A stretch of DNA of 64,000 nt, taken from assembly GCF_012910715.1 (NCBI RefSeq), contig NZ_JABBHF010000010.1:124001-188000 (forward strand). Direction: 5' to 3'. A program made the position numbers and the translations under genes. Shown piece after piece: positions 55,692 to 64,000 of the stretch. The stretch's first letter is position 1, and every line of letters begins with the position of its first letter. The notes beneath the pieces were generated by a model, which saw nothing but the letters and a program-made list of their open reading frames with translations, was not told the origin of the DNA and ran no database searches. This stretch comes from Flavivirga algicola (GTDB taxonomy: Bacteria > Bacteroidota > Bacteroidia > Flavobacteriales > Flavobacteriaceae).

Positions 55692-55716
55692 GTCTAAAAA
55701 AATATACTATTTTATA

Positions 55717-57771
55717 TTATAGACCAGCATTTCTCCAAGTCCATCCTGAAATATCTAATGCAGCTGCATCTTTTCCTGAATTTAAAGTGTATTTGCTAGT
55801 TTCTCCAGATAGTAAAGTAGCATCAGCATCAGCACCTTCTATTTGTACGTTAGATAAAGCTCCGCCATCTTTCATATCTAAATCTACATCGTAACCAGTT
55901 AAATGTAAGCCAGTAATTGTACCACCAGACTGCTTTTTAAACTGTAAACCGGTACCACCTACACTAGAAATAGCAGTGATATTAGTGAATGTTGGGTTAC
56001 CATTGTCTTTATCTCCTTCAAAAACAGTTGAGAAACCACTAACGGTATGAGATATGTAAGCGTTAGTTACAGATCCATTCCATCCTTCAGTCCAGTCGAT
56101 AGAATCGTCGTCATTGTTTTCTAAGTATAAGTTTGTAGCAGAAACAGTTCCTCCAAAAAATTCAACGCCATCATCAGAACCATTTATTACAGATATGTTT
56201 TCTATAACAGTTTCAGAACCAACAGCGTATAAAGAAAGCCCGTTATATTGAGATTCAGAGTTAATTTGAGCACCAGTTCCTTTAAGCACTAAGTATGTTA
56301 TAGAACCAGAGTTGTCATTGTCTGTAGTACCACCATAAACAAAGCCACCTATTTCAGCTACAGCATCAACACCTGCTGTTGTAGTAGCGTTTCCACAAAT
56401 AGTTAAGCCACCCCAGTCTCCTCCTTCAGCATTTGCAGAAGCAATTACAACAGGGGCTGAAGCAGTACCTTGAATATCTATTTCTCCACCTTGAAGAACA
56501 GCTATGTAAACTCCTGTACCACCATCTCTAGCAGTAATTTTAGTTCCAGCAGGGATTGTTAATTTACCACCATCTTGAACAATATAAGAAGAGTTTAATG
56601 TATAATTTACAGAAGGGTCTAAAGTAATGTCTCCAGTAACAGCTCCTTGTAAAAGACTGCTTTCAAAAGATAAACTAGATTCAACCCATGAGAAGTCATC
56701 AACATTAACAGTAGGAACAACAGAAGTATTTAAAGAATAAAAATACTCACCAGTTTCTACTTGCTTTTCAGGAGTAGCCATAGCGACAGGAGAGTAGCCA
56801 TCAGAGAAAATTACATTAGCAGTGTCACCACCATCTTTCATATCTAAGTCAATATCATAACCACTTAAAGAAAGGCCGCTTATAGTACCACCAGATTGTA
56901 ATTTAAATTGTAAAGCCGTACCACCTACTGTAGAAATTCCTGTAATATTGGTAAAAGTTGGGTTTCCATTAGTTTTATCGCCTTCAAAAATTGTAGAAAA
57001 ACTGTTACCATCTTTATCTTTCTTTGTATTAGAAATATAAGCATTAGTCACAGATCCATTCCATCCCTCTGTCCAGTCGATGGAATCATCAAAGTTGTTT
57101 TCTAGGTATAAGTTGCTTACAGCTACAGTACCACCAAAGAACTCAACTCCATCATCTTCACCATTTATTACCGCCACATGATCTACTAATGTGCCAGAAC
57201 CAACAGCGTAAAATGAAACACCGTTATATTGAGAATCTATACTGATTTGAGCTCCAGTACCAACAATTTGTAAGTATCTTATAATTCCTGAGCTATCAGT
57301 GTCATCGTTACCTCCATAAATGAAACCACCAACTTCAGCCTGAGCATCTACACCAGCAGTCGTAGTTGCTTTACCGCATAGGGTTAAGCCACCCCAATCT
57401 CCAGGATTTCCATCCGCAGAAGACATTACAACAGGATTGCTTGCATTTCCATTGATGTTGATTTCACCACCTTTTAAGACAGCAATATAGATATCTGTTC
57501 CTTTATTATCCGCTAGAATTTTTGTACCTGCAGGAATGTTTAATGTAGCACCGTCTGCTATAATAAATTGACCTGTTAAGTTGTAAAGAGTTGAGGCATC
57601 TAGTGTATAACTTTCTTCTAAAGTACCGTTCATTACTCCAGATTCTAAGTTTTTCAAAACGTCAGATTGATCTGGTACTATTGGAGCTGGATCATCAGAG
57701 CTACAACTTGTTAAATTAATAGTAGCTATTGCTAATATTATGGTGAATAATTTTAAAGATAATTTTTTCAT
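55717..57771 (-). CDS. Two-repeat parallel-beta lipoprotein next to the TonB receptor
   Basis: A 684-aa lipoprotein (lipid Cys near residue 23, NLTSCSSDD). It consists of two tandem copies of about 310 residues (about 40-350 and 370-684), each with IPAGTKI, GGEI, GDWGGLTLCGKATTTAGVDA, YNG-(V/L)-S-(F/L)-YAVGS and GVEFFGGT...LYLENN-DDSIDWTEGWNGS. Gly/Asp-rich strands suggest a right-handed beta-helix. It follows the TonB receptor and probably is its surface partner. It has its own Pho-like promoter and both neighbours have terminators, so it is a separate transcript. No enzyme motif was seen. Confidence 0.75.
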   Translation of the reverse strand: MKKLSLKLFTIILAIATINLTSCSSDDPAPIVPDQSDVLKNLESGVMNGTLEESYTLDASTLYNLTGQFIIADGATLNIPAGTKILADNKGTDIYIAVLKGGEININGNASNPVVMSSADGNPGDWGGLTLCGKATTTAGVDAQAEVGGFIYGGNDDTDSSGIIRYLQIVGTGAQISIDSQYNGVSFYAVGSGTLVDHVAVINGEDDGVEFFGGTVAVSNLYLENNFDDSIDWTEGWNGSVTNAYISNTKKDKDGNSFSTIFEGDKTNGNPTFTNITGISTVGGTALQFKLQSGGTISGLSLSGYDIDLDMKDGGDTANVIFSDGYSPVAMATPEKQVETGEYFYSLNTSVVPTVNVDDFSWVESSLSFESSLLQGAVTGDITLDPSVNYTLNSSYIVQDGGKLTIPAGTKITARDGGTGVYIAVLQGGEIDIQGTASAPVVIASANAEGGDWGGLTICGNATTTAGVDAVAEIGGFVYGGTTDNDNSGSITYLVLKGTGAQINSESQYNGLSLYAVGSETVIENISVINGSDDGVEFFGGTVSATNLYLENNDDDSIDWTEGWNGSVTNAYISHTVSGFSTVFEGDKDNGNPTFTNITAISSVGGTGLQFKKQSGGTITGLHLTGYDVDLDMKDGGALSNVQIEGADADATLLSGETSKYTLNSGKDAAALDISGWTWRNAGL

Positions 57772-57795
57772 TTTTGTTATTAATTTTTAATGTTA

Positions 57796-57852
57796 TGCAA
57801 AGAAAAATGATTAGTGTCTCTTCATGTTTATTAGAATATTAAAACTAGGTTA
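57796..57852 (-). promoter_or_regulatory. Pho-box-like promoter of the two-repeat lipoprotein
   Basis: Sense units TAACCTA (57846-57852), TAATATT (57835-57841) and TAAACAT (57824-57830) at 11-bp steps, a weak fourth, 8 bp, then TTCTTTGCA (57796-57804), identical to the porin box. Confidence 0.55.
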
Positions 57853-57963
57853 CGTTTTTCATTCGAAACACTTGTTTTTGTTACCAAAATGTTAATTAAA
57901 AAGCGCCAAGATTTAATTATTGGCATGACCGCTTAATTCTGACAAATACTGTACTGTTTAAAC

Positions 57964-57997
57964 GAAAATATCCCAAGATTTTCTCTGGGATATTTTC
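57964..57997 (-). terminator. TonB receptor terminator
   Basis: Perfect 12-bp stem GAAAATATCCCA/TGGGATATTTTC. It lies 27 nt downstream of the receptor stop. Confidence 0.75.
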
Positions 57998-58024
57998 ATT
58001 TTTGAGATAAATTTTTGTCTAGAT

Positions 58025-60778
58025 TTAAAATGTATATTTTAAACTTAAGCTTAATAAACTTCCTTTTTTATAAGAGCTAACAACTTTGTTAGTTTCTTCA
58101 TTAGTAATAATAAAGTCTCTAACCTTTTGTGTTTGTTGTATGTCTGGATTAAGAAGGTTTCTTCCAGTAAATTTTACTAATAATTTATCGGTTATTTTTT
58201 TGCTGACTACTAAATCCATAGTAAAGAATCCCTTTTCAATAATTTCATCATTATAAAGGGTGGCACTATTGGCAAAATCTTCAGGAGATCCTAATGCAAA
58301 TATTTTATCTGATGAATAATTACCTGTTAACGTGGCGATGAATTCTTTTTCTTTTTGAGAGTTGTAGCTTAATGCTCCGTTTAAAATCAAATCTGATGCG
58401 CCTTGTAAATCTGATTCTGTAACATTTTTATATTGAAATTCTTCTAATAAATCTTGATTAAACCACATTTTAGTAATGTTGGTGTTGAAATTAAGAATAG
58501 GGTCTTCTTCCTCATTTTCAATTAAGTTTAATCGCGTTTCAAGCTCAACACCAAACACTTTAGCTTTTTCACCAGTATTTGAAAATTCAAAGATTCCTGC
58601 AGACCCTCTAGTTAAAGCCAAGTTAATTGGGTTTTTTATTTGTTTGTAAAATGTTGTAGCAGAAACAAGCTCACCTTGTTTAGGGAAAAATTCCCATTTT
58701 AAATCAACATTAAAAACATCAGATTTTTCTAAATCTGGATCTCCTCTTGTAACCCGACCTGTTGGCGAAACATATTCAAACGGTGATAACTCTTTAAACT
58801 CAGGTAGCGTTTGAGTTAAACTTGAAGCAAATCGTAAAAAGTGTTTTTCATTTAATTCATACTTTAAATTGAGACTTGGATAGATATCATTATAATCTTT
58901 TGTGATCGACCCAACACGTCCAACAAAGTTTGCAACATCCCATAAGACATTGATTTCATCTTTCTCATATCTAACTCCTACATTTCCAGAGATTTTTTCG
59001 TTTAATCTGAAATCTAAATTAGCAAAACCAGATATAATAGTTAAATCTGCATCATATCTGTCTGGATCTCTTTCTCTTAAAACTAAACCGTTATTAAAGT
59101 TGTCTTCGGTAAAAGTAAGAGAGAACTCATCAACAGAAGGCACTTGAAAACCTCTAGCTCTAACGCCAATAAATAGTGAGCTAAAGACTCTTTCTTTTTT
59201 ACGAATATTAGCTCCTACATGAAGTTTAAAAGGTTTGTTATCATCTTCATCAGCTTCTCCAAAAGTAATTTCATCTTTTAAGTAAGCATTAAACTCAGTA
59301 TCTTCAATTTTCTGCTTAGATTTTCTTTGTTGAAAATCACCAACATGCGCATATTGAGTTAAATTAGATGTATTGATATCTAAAATATTGGCTTCATTTC
59401 TAATTCTGTTAGGTTCTTCGGCCAATACAAAATTATAACCACCTGCCCATTTAAGTGTATTGTTTTCACTTATTTTGTGATTACCAATTATTTGGTTAAC
59501 AAGCAACCTGGTTTGTTTGAAATTTTGATCTCTAACAAAAGCACCGTCTTCTTGTGGGTCTTGGTCAAAAACATAACCTAAACCATTTCTGCCCTGTTCG
59601 TAAACATTATCTGTACTTCTATTAACCGATAAACTGCTTATTTTTATTCTATTTTCACTGTTTATTTTAAGTCCTAAATTTACATACCCAGTAGAATTTG
59701 TATTAGTAGTAAACGACTCAACGTCTGTAAATTCGTTATCTAATATATTAGATCTGTAGCTCCTAAATACACCTTCTTGATAACCGTAAGATTTTGAATG
59801 AGAACCAGAAGCAAAGATTGATAGCTCTTTTCCAAAAATATTAAACTTATGTCCGCCAGATAAAGATAGACTATAGTTCCCAGTACTTTTTTGATCTAAT
59901 GGATCCCAACCTTGTCTTGTAATAAGATCGACCGTAGCAAATTGTTTTTTATGGAAACCTAGCGTGACATCCTCAGAAGCAACACTTCTCTTAAAATCAC
60001 CGTCTACTCCTAAAACATTTGTGTTATATCCAGAACTAACGCTAACAGAAAATTGTTTTTTCGAATATTCTTTTGAAGAGATATCTACATTTCCAGAAGA
60101 TTGGTCTGCATAACCAGATGTAGTATAAGTTTTGCTAATCCCTACATTTTCAATCATGTTTGTTGAAAATAAATTTAAATTAATATTTTTATTATCAACA
60201 TCATCGGATGGTATAGGTAGTCCATTCATGGTTGTAGAAAGATACCTATCCCCTAGACCTCTTATATAGATTTTACCAGTTCCTTCACTTCTAGTAACCC
60301 CAGATATTTTAGTTGTTGCCGTAGCTGCGTTAGAAACACCTATTTTTCCTAATCTTTCAGCTCCAATACTTTCTTTTATTACAGCAGCTTTCTTCTGTTC
60401 TAATAAAAGTGCAGTCTCACTTTCTCTCTTAGTCGTCGTCTTAATTACAATCTCATCTAAAGATGCTGCACTTGCACCCATAGGTACATTGACTTCGGTT
60501 ACTTTACCAGCAACGATTTGTACATTTATTTCTTGAGTTTCATATCCAACAAAGCTAAATACTAGTGTATAAGCTCCTGGGGTTAAACCCTCGAAAATAT
60601 AATGTCCATCGAAGTCTGAAGTCGTCCCTTTGGTAGTCCCTTTTATTAATACATTAGCAAAAGCTAAAGGCTCATTGTTATATTCTTTGTCCGTTAGGTT
60701 ACCAACCACAGAACCAGTGCTTTGAGCTTGCGAAAATGTAGCAGTGAAGACTGCTAATAATACTAAAATTTTTTTCAT
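58025..60778 (-). CDS. TonB-dependent receptor with CarboxypepD-like N-terminus
   Basis: A 917-aa outer-membrane receptor. Signal MKKILVLLAVFTATFSQAQ. Residues 22-105 are a CarboxypepD_reg-like domain (VVGNLTDKEYNNEPLAFANV, TLVFSFVGYETQEINVQI). A plug (about 115-230, SNAATATTKISGVTRSEGTGK, LSTTMNGLPIPSDD) and a large barrel follow, ending KYTF. The substrate is unknown. The Pho-like promoter and paired lipoprotein suggest an organic-phosphate or other P-source, which is an inference. Confidence 0.92.
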   Translation of the reverse strand: MKKILVLLAVFTATFSQAQSTGSVVGNLTDKEYNNEPLAFANVLIKGTTKGTTSDFDGHYIFEGLTPGAYTLVFSFVGYETQEINVQIVAGKVTEVNVPMGASAASLDEIVIKTTTKRESETALLLEQKKAAVIKESIGAERLGKIGVSNAATATTKISGVTRSEGTGKIYIRGLGDRYLSTTMNGLPIPSDDVDNKNINLNLFSTNMIENVGISKTYTTSGYADQSSGNVDISSKEYSKKQFSVSVSSGYNTNVLGVDGDFKRSVASEDVTLGFHKKQFATVDLITRQGWDPLDQKSTGNYSLSLSGGHKFNIFGKELSIFASGSHSKSYGYQEGVFRSYRSNILDNEFTDVESFTTNTNSTGYVNLGLKINSENRIKISSLSVNRSTDNVYEQGRNGLGYVFDQDPQEDGAFVRDQNFKQTRLLVNQIIGNHKISENNTLKWAGGYNFVLAEEPNRIRNEANILDINTSNLTQYAHVGDFQQRKSKQKIEDTEFNAYLKDEITFGEADEDDNKPFKLHVGANIRKKERVFSSLFIGVRARGFQVPSVDEFSLTFTEDNFNNGLVLRERDPDRYDADLTIISGFANLDFRLNEKISGNVGVRYEKDEINVLWDVANFVGRVGSITKDYNDIYPSLNLKYELNEKHFLRFASSLTQTLPEFKELSPFEYVSPTGRVTRGDPDLEKSDVFNVDLKWEFFPKQGELVSATTFYKQIKNPINLALTRGSAGIFEFSNTGEKAKVFGVELETRLNLIENEEEDPILNFNTNITKMWFNQDLLEEFQYKNVTESDLQGASDLILNGALSYNSQKEKEFIATLTGNYSSDKIFALGSPEDFANSATLYNDEIIEKGFFTMDLVVSKKITDKLLVKFTGRNLLNPDIQQTQKVRDFIITNEETNKVVSSYKKGSLLSLSLKYTF

Positions 60779-60798
60779 TATTTCATTTTATTTCTAGC

Positions 60799-60877
60799 TG
60801 CAAAGAACGGTAGGTTATGTAAAGGGTGTGTTACCTTTAGATTAAACAACAGTAACTAAAGAGTTATCTAAATGTTA
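60799..60877 (-). promoter_or_regulatory. Pho-box-like promoter of the TonB receptor, six units
   Basis: From 60877 downward, six sense units at exact 11-bp steps begin TAACATT, TAACTCT, TTACTGT, TAATCTA, TAACACA and TTACATA (to 60816). After 8 bp comes TTCTTTGCA (60799-60807). Each unit begins T-A/T-A-C/T. Confidence 0.65.
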
Positions 60878-61548
60878 CCTAAAACAGGTCTGTTTTTTAA
60901 TTTGGAAACAATAAGTTAACATTGAAAACATCTTAAAAAGAATAGATTTTATAGAAAACAACAAAGTGAGCTGTCTAAAACGTTTGGTAAATGATGGTTT
61001 ACAGTTTGTTTTTTGACTTAAACAAAATCATTGTCTATACCTATACCTGCCTGTCTCTACTATGGTGCACCCACAAATGATCATGTGTTTATAAAATTGC
61101 AAGCACATGGATCGTAGCCAAAGGCCATGGGATTTGTAGACGAGTGTCAAATGTTTGAAGGTGTCGTTAAAAAAGAAATGCTGTTTGAGCGCAGCCAAAC
61201 AACAAAATAGCCAAGCAAAAAGTTTAGGGAATAAGGATAGCAAACCAAGAGAGCTCATTATACGAGTTTATTTCTTTTAGACACCGAAAACCAATTTGAC
61301 CGTCGAAAATCTAAGGCTAGACTTTTTTGTTTCTTTTTTGGGCAATGCAAAAAAGATATGGAAAAAAATGTTGAATTCTTCCTCTTCCAGTCCATTCAAT
61401 TTTTTACTCAAACACAACTTTTGGACATGATCCTTTTTTTAGTGATTTCAGCGTAGTGATGAAATAATTTCGTTCAATGATATTAAAAAAGAGAAGTGTG
61501 GCTAAATTAGCGTGAAAAACTGAATAATTTTTTATGCTTAATTATTGA
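60878..61548. other. 670-bp non-coding gap with weak inverted-repeat ends
   Basis: No supportable gene. A 76-codon frame at 61028-61258 (minus) has no family, signal or start signal. TGTCTAAAA (60972-60980) and TTTTAGACA (61275-61283) are inverted and resemble the ends of the 49609 element, so a degenerate element of about 315 bp is possible. The middle (61050-61210) is less AT-rich than its flanks. Confidence 0.35.
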
Positions 61549-61929
61549 TTACCGAGAAGCCGTTTTGCTACTTTTTTCGCTAAGATTAGCAATCGATGCA
61601 AGATCAGTTAAAGAAACCGTGCTGGCTCCTAAAGATGTTTTGATAAATTTAGAAGCACCAGAAATTACTTTTACTTTTAATTCCTTTGTTTCATAACCTA
61701 CAAAACTACATATTAAGGTATAGTCCCCGTCTTCTATGTTTTCAATAAAAAACAAACCTGTTTGATCTGTGGTTGATTTTATGGAAGTTCCTTTAATGGT
61801 AACATCTGCAAATACTAAAGGACTGTTGTTAAACTCTCTGTCTAACAATTTTCCAGTTATAACTCCAGTATGTTGTGCAAAACAAAATGAAGTAAAAAGT
61901 AATATAAAAAGTGTTATAAGATGTTTCAT
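61549..61929 (-). CDS. Stand-alone CarboxypepD-like protein, TonB-receptor N-terminus paralogue
   Basis: A 126-aa secreted protein. ATG 61929 gives the signal MKHLITLFILLFTSFCFAQ. The rest is one CarboxypepD_reg-like domain, close in sequence to residues 20-110 of the 58025 receptor (ITGKLLDREFNNSPLVFADV, FSFVGYE-type end). It stops where a receptor plug would begin. So it is either a receptor 5' fragment or a free partner domain. Keeping the signal and a six-unit Pho-like promoter argues that it is expressed. Confidence 0.7.
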   Translation of the reverse strand: MKHLITLFILLFTSFCFAQHTGVITGKLLDREFNNSPLVFADVTIKGTSIKSTTDQTGLFFIENIEDGDYTLICSFVGYETKELKVKVISGASKFIKTSLGASTVSLTDLASIANLSEKSSKTASR

Positions 61930-61951
61930 TAATTTATAGTAAAATAACTGA

Positions 61952-62030
61952 TGCAAAGAACTAATATTACAATTAGTTATATGTTATCAAATTATTAAAG
62001 AACGGTCACTAAAATGTTACTTTAATGTTA
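61952..62030 (-). promoter_or_regulatory. Pho-box-like promoter of the CarboxypepD protein, six units
   Basis: From 62030 downward, six sense units at exact 11-bp steps begin TAACATT, TAACATT, TGACCGT, TAATAAT, TAACATA and TAATTGT (to 61969). Then 8 bp and TTCTTTGCA (61952-61960). The same architecture as the receptor promoter at 60799. Confidence 0.7.
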
Positions 62031-62092
62031 AGAGATTTTTGAAGAGAAATTATTATTGAATTTAATTATCTTGCTAGTCTTAAATAAAAAAA

Positions 62093-63436
62093 ATGAACTG
62101 GGAACAATTACTATCCTTAAAACGCTATGGCGATACCAATAAACGCATTCGAAAAGAACAAGACGAAACCCGTTTAGGGTTTGAAGTAGACTACGATCGG
62201 GTTATTTTTTCCTCAGAATTTAGAAGTCTTCAGGATAAAACACAGGTGATTCCCCTATCACAAACAGATTTTGTACACACCCGATTAACGCATAGTTTGG
62301 AAGTGAGTGTTGTTGGACGCTCATTAGGAAGGCTTGTTGGTAAAAAATTATTAGAAAAACATCCGCATTTACAAAATGTACACGGGTATCAAGCTAACGA
62401 TTTCGGCGCTATTGTAGCAGCAGCAGCGTTAGCACACGATATAGGAAATCCACCTTTTGGGCATTCAGGAGAAAAAGCTATAGGTGAATTTTTTAAAACA
62501 GGGCACGGAAAGTTGTTTAAAGACCAGCTAACCAAAAAAGAATATCAGGACTTATGTGATTTTGAAGGCAATGCCAATGGCTTCAAAATTTTAACCGAAA
62601 GTCGAGCAGGGCGCGATGGTGGACTGCGATTGAGTTATGCTACCTTGGGTGCTTTCATGAAATATCCAAAAGAGTCCTTGCCTAAAAAACCAACAAAGCA
62701 TATTGCCGATAAAAAGTATGGTTTTTTTCAAAGTGAAAAAGAAGCCTTTACAGATGTGGCTAAAGAATTAGGTTTATTAAAAAGGAGCAATACAGATATT
62801 AGTTTTTCCAGGCATCCGCTTGCTTTTTTGGTAGAAGCGGCAGACGATATTTGCTATACCATAATCGATTTTGAAGACGGAATCAATCTAGGCTTGATCC
62901 AAGAAGCGTTTGCCTTGGAGTATTTAATTAATTTGGTAAGGGGCACTATAAACACAGAGAAGTACCATCAATTAAAAAACACAAAAGATAGAGTTAGTTA
63001 TTTACGGGCTTTGGCAATAAATACTTTGATAAATGAAGCGGTCACTATTTTTATGCAAAATGAAGAAGCCATATTAAACGGTAATTTTAATTGTGCTTTG
63101 CTGGATAAAAGTAAATATGAGGCACAGATTAACGACATTATTAAAATTAGTGTAGAACAAGTATATCAAAGCAAGGAAGTTATCGAAAAGGAAATAGCTG
63201 GTTATAGAATTTTATCTGACCTGCTGGACGTTTTCATAGCGGCCATCAATAATTCTTATGCCAATAAAGCATCAAATTACGATAAACTAGTGCTGAATCT
63301 TTTGCCAGAAAATGATATAGAAATACAAAATACGTTATACCATAGGATTTTTAAAGCCTGTAGTTTTGTCTCCAATATGTCCGATAGCAATGCGATACTA
63401 TTATATAATAAAATAAGAGGCATCAATATAAATTAA
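62093..63436 (+). CDS. dgt: Deoxyguanosinetriphosphate triphosphohydrolase
   Basis: A 447-aa HD-superfamily dNTPase that removes triphosphate from dGTP. The HD motif set is present: FVHTRLTHSLEVSVVGRSL near residue 62, ALAHDIGNPPFGHSGEKAI near 117, and EAADDICYTIIDFEDGI near 248. Start ATG 62093, with A-rich upstream leader. It is divergent from the CarboxypepD gene, and both promoters share a 160-bp spacer. Confidence 0.94.
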   Translation: MNWEQLLSLKRYGDTNKRIRKEQDETRLGFEVDYDRVIFSSEFRSLQDKTQVIPLSQTDFVHTRLTHSLEVSVVGRSLGRLVGKKLLEKHPHLQNVHGYQANDFGAIVAAAALAHDIGNPPFGHSGEKAIGEFFKTGHGKLFKDQLTKKEYQDLCDFEGNANGFKILTESRAGRDGGLRLSYATLGAFMKYPKESLPKKPTKHIADKKYGFFQSEKEAFTDVAKELGLLKRSNTDISFSRHPLAFLVEAADDICYTIIDFEDGINLGLIQEAFALEYLINLVRGTINTEKYHQLKNTKDRVSYLRALAINTLINEAVTIFMQNEEAILNGNFNCALLDKSKYEAQINDIIKISVEQVYQSKEVIEKEIAGYRILSDLLDVFIAAINNSYANKASNYDKLVLNLLPENDIEIQNTLYHRIFKACSFVSNMSDSNAILLYNKIRGININ

Positions 63437-63511
63437 CAGTTTTAATAGTTTAAAAATAGATAATCCATGTAGTTTTGTAAACTATACACCTAAATCTAGA
63501 CTACTACTTAT

Positions 63512-64000
63512 ATGAAAAAACGTATTTTTTTAGTTATTGCCTCAGTTTTTACCATTTTTGCTATTTTGTTTTTTCCGAATACGGACACTTCCAATATCGA
63601 TATACTTAGAGAGCAACACGCCTCTTTTTTAGAGTCACATCCCTATAATGAAACATTAAAACTTAGTAAAAAGGAAAGAAAAGCATTAAGAATACCTCCA
63701 AATAAATATTTCGAAGAACAATATTTACTAGAGATGAATCCCGCATTAGGGAGACCTACCCGTGAAAAAATAAGAGAATTACAGAAAAAACAGGCTAAGT
63801 TAAGAGCTTTAAATAGTTTGGCGCAAAAGGTGCCAGGCGAGAAGGTTGACAATGCTTGGGTAGAGCGAGGGCCAAACAATGTAGGCGGTAGAACCAGAGC
63901 AGTGATGTTCGATCCCAACGATGCAACGAATGAAATTGTTTTTGCAGGTGGTGTTAGTGGTGGTTTATGGAAAAACACCAGTATTTCGAATGCAAATTCC
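63512..64000 (+). CDS. Large secreted repeat protein, 5' part only
   Basis: Starts at ATG 63512 and stays open to the window end, 163 codons visible. The N-terminus MKKRIFLVIASVFTIFAILFF is a signal or anchor. Then a charged helix (LSKKERKALRIPPNKYFEEQ), and from residue 128 VERGPNNVGGRTRAVMFDP and VFAGGVSGGLWKN, the start of a BNR/Xyl-like or WD-type propeller. Such proteins in Flavobacteriaceae are often long T9SS-secreted proteins. The missing end prevents a check. Confidence 0.7.
   Translation, partial: MKKRIFLVIASVFTIFAILFFPNTDTSNIDILREQHASFLESHPYNETLKLSKKERKALRIPPNKYFEEQYLLEMNPALGRPTREKIRELQKKQAKLRALNSLAQKVPGEKVDNAWVERGPNNVGGRTRAVMFDPNDATNEIVFAGGVSGGLWKNTSISNANS

Noticed and set aside
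61028-61258. 76-codon open frame on the minus strand in the gap after the TonB receptor
   Set aside because: No ribosome-binding or promoter signal, no signal peptide or family, odd composition, and it lies inside a possible degenerate repeat element.
1-64000. tRNA, rRNA or CRISPR arrays
   Set aside because: I saw no sequence with recognisable rRNA or tRNA features, nor regularly spaced repeats with unique spacers.

Overview
The window looks like a chromosomal segment of a marine member of the Flavobacteriaceae (Bacteroidetes). The base composition is AT-rich and there are many SPAN/LPP-type secreted proteins. One protein has a C-terminal type IX secretion sorting region. There is a hybrid two-component system (HTCS) regulator, a TonB receptor with a carboxypeptidase-like N-terminal domain, and several promoters of the Bacteroidetes form (TTG, a spacer of about 19 to 21 nt, then TAnnTTTG). 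Genus cannot be fixed from sequence reading alone. No rRNA, tRNA or CRISPR array was seen.

Layout. 0-9.2 kb is a nitrogen-assimilation block: gltB-gltD (glutamate synthase) diverges from a porin, a P-II protein and an ammonium transporter. 9.4-10.8 kb holds a small XRE/HEPN module with a palindromic operator and a divergent small gene. 10.9-18.8 kb is central metabolism: ppc, an uncharacterised cysteine-rich 602-aa protein, nadA-nadB and an SSB without the acidic tail. 19-24.1 kb is accessory: a twice-frameshifted RadC-like gene, a RhuM gene translationally coupled to an IS1595-type transposase, small lipoproteins, and a decayed gene that longer-ORF searches miss. 24.1-32.3 kb has SIMPL and propeller lipoproteins, a GAF-AraC regulator and an HTCS. 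Two lipoprotein genes here share a 33-bp dyad at exactly the same distance from their -7 boxes. 32.6-49.6 kb is housekeeping: DinB proteins, aldo/keto reductase, GNAT, CBS, HupE/UreJ, dCMP deaminase, S41 protease, MarC, class I ribonucleotide reductase, an OmpA lipoprotein and PpnP.

49.7-62.1 kb is the most interesting part. It appears to be a phosphate-acquisition island: a PiT transporter fused to a PhoU-like domain, an OprO/P-type porin, a T9SS-secreted protein, a two-repeat lipoprotein, a TonB receptor and a receptor-like CarboxypepD-only protein. Six of these genes, plus one gene-less locus, carry upstream arrays of a 7-bp direct repeat (sense TAACATT) spaced every 11 bp. Each array is a fixed distance from a -7-like box. 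This is the architecture expected of an OmpR/PhoB-class activator. The gene-less array faces a stretch of about 200 nt that ends in a strong terminator and contains 15+8 nt of complementarity to the porin mRNA around its start codon. I propose this as a PhoB-dependent small RNA that acts on the porin. The window ends with dgt and the start of a large secreted repeat protein.
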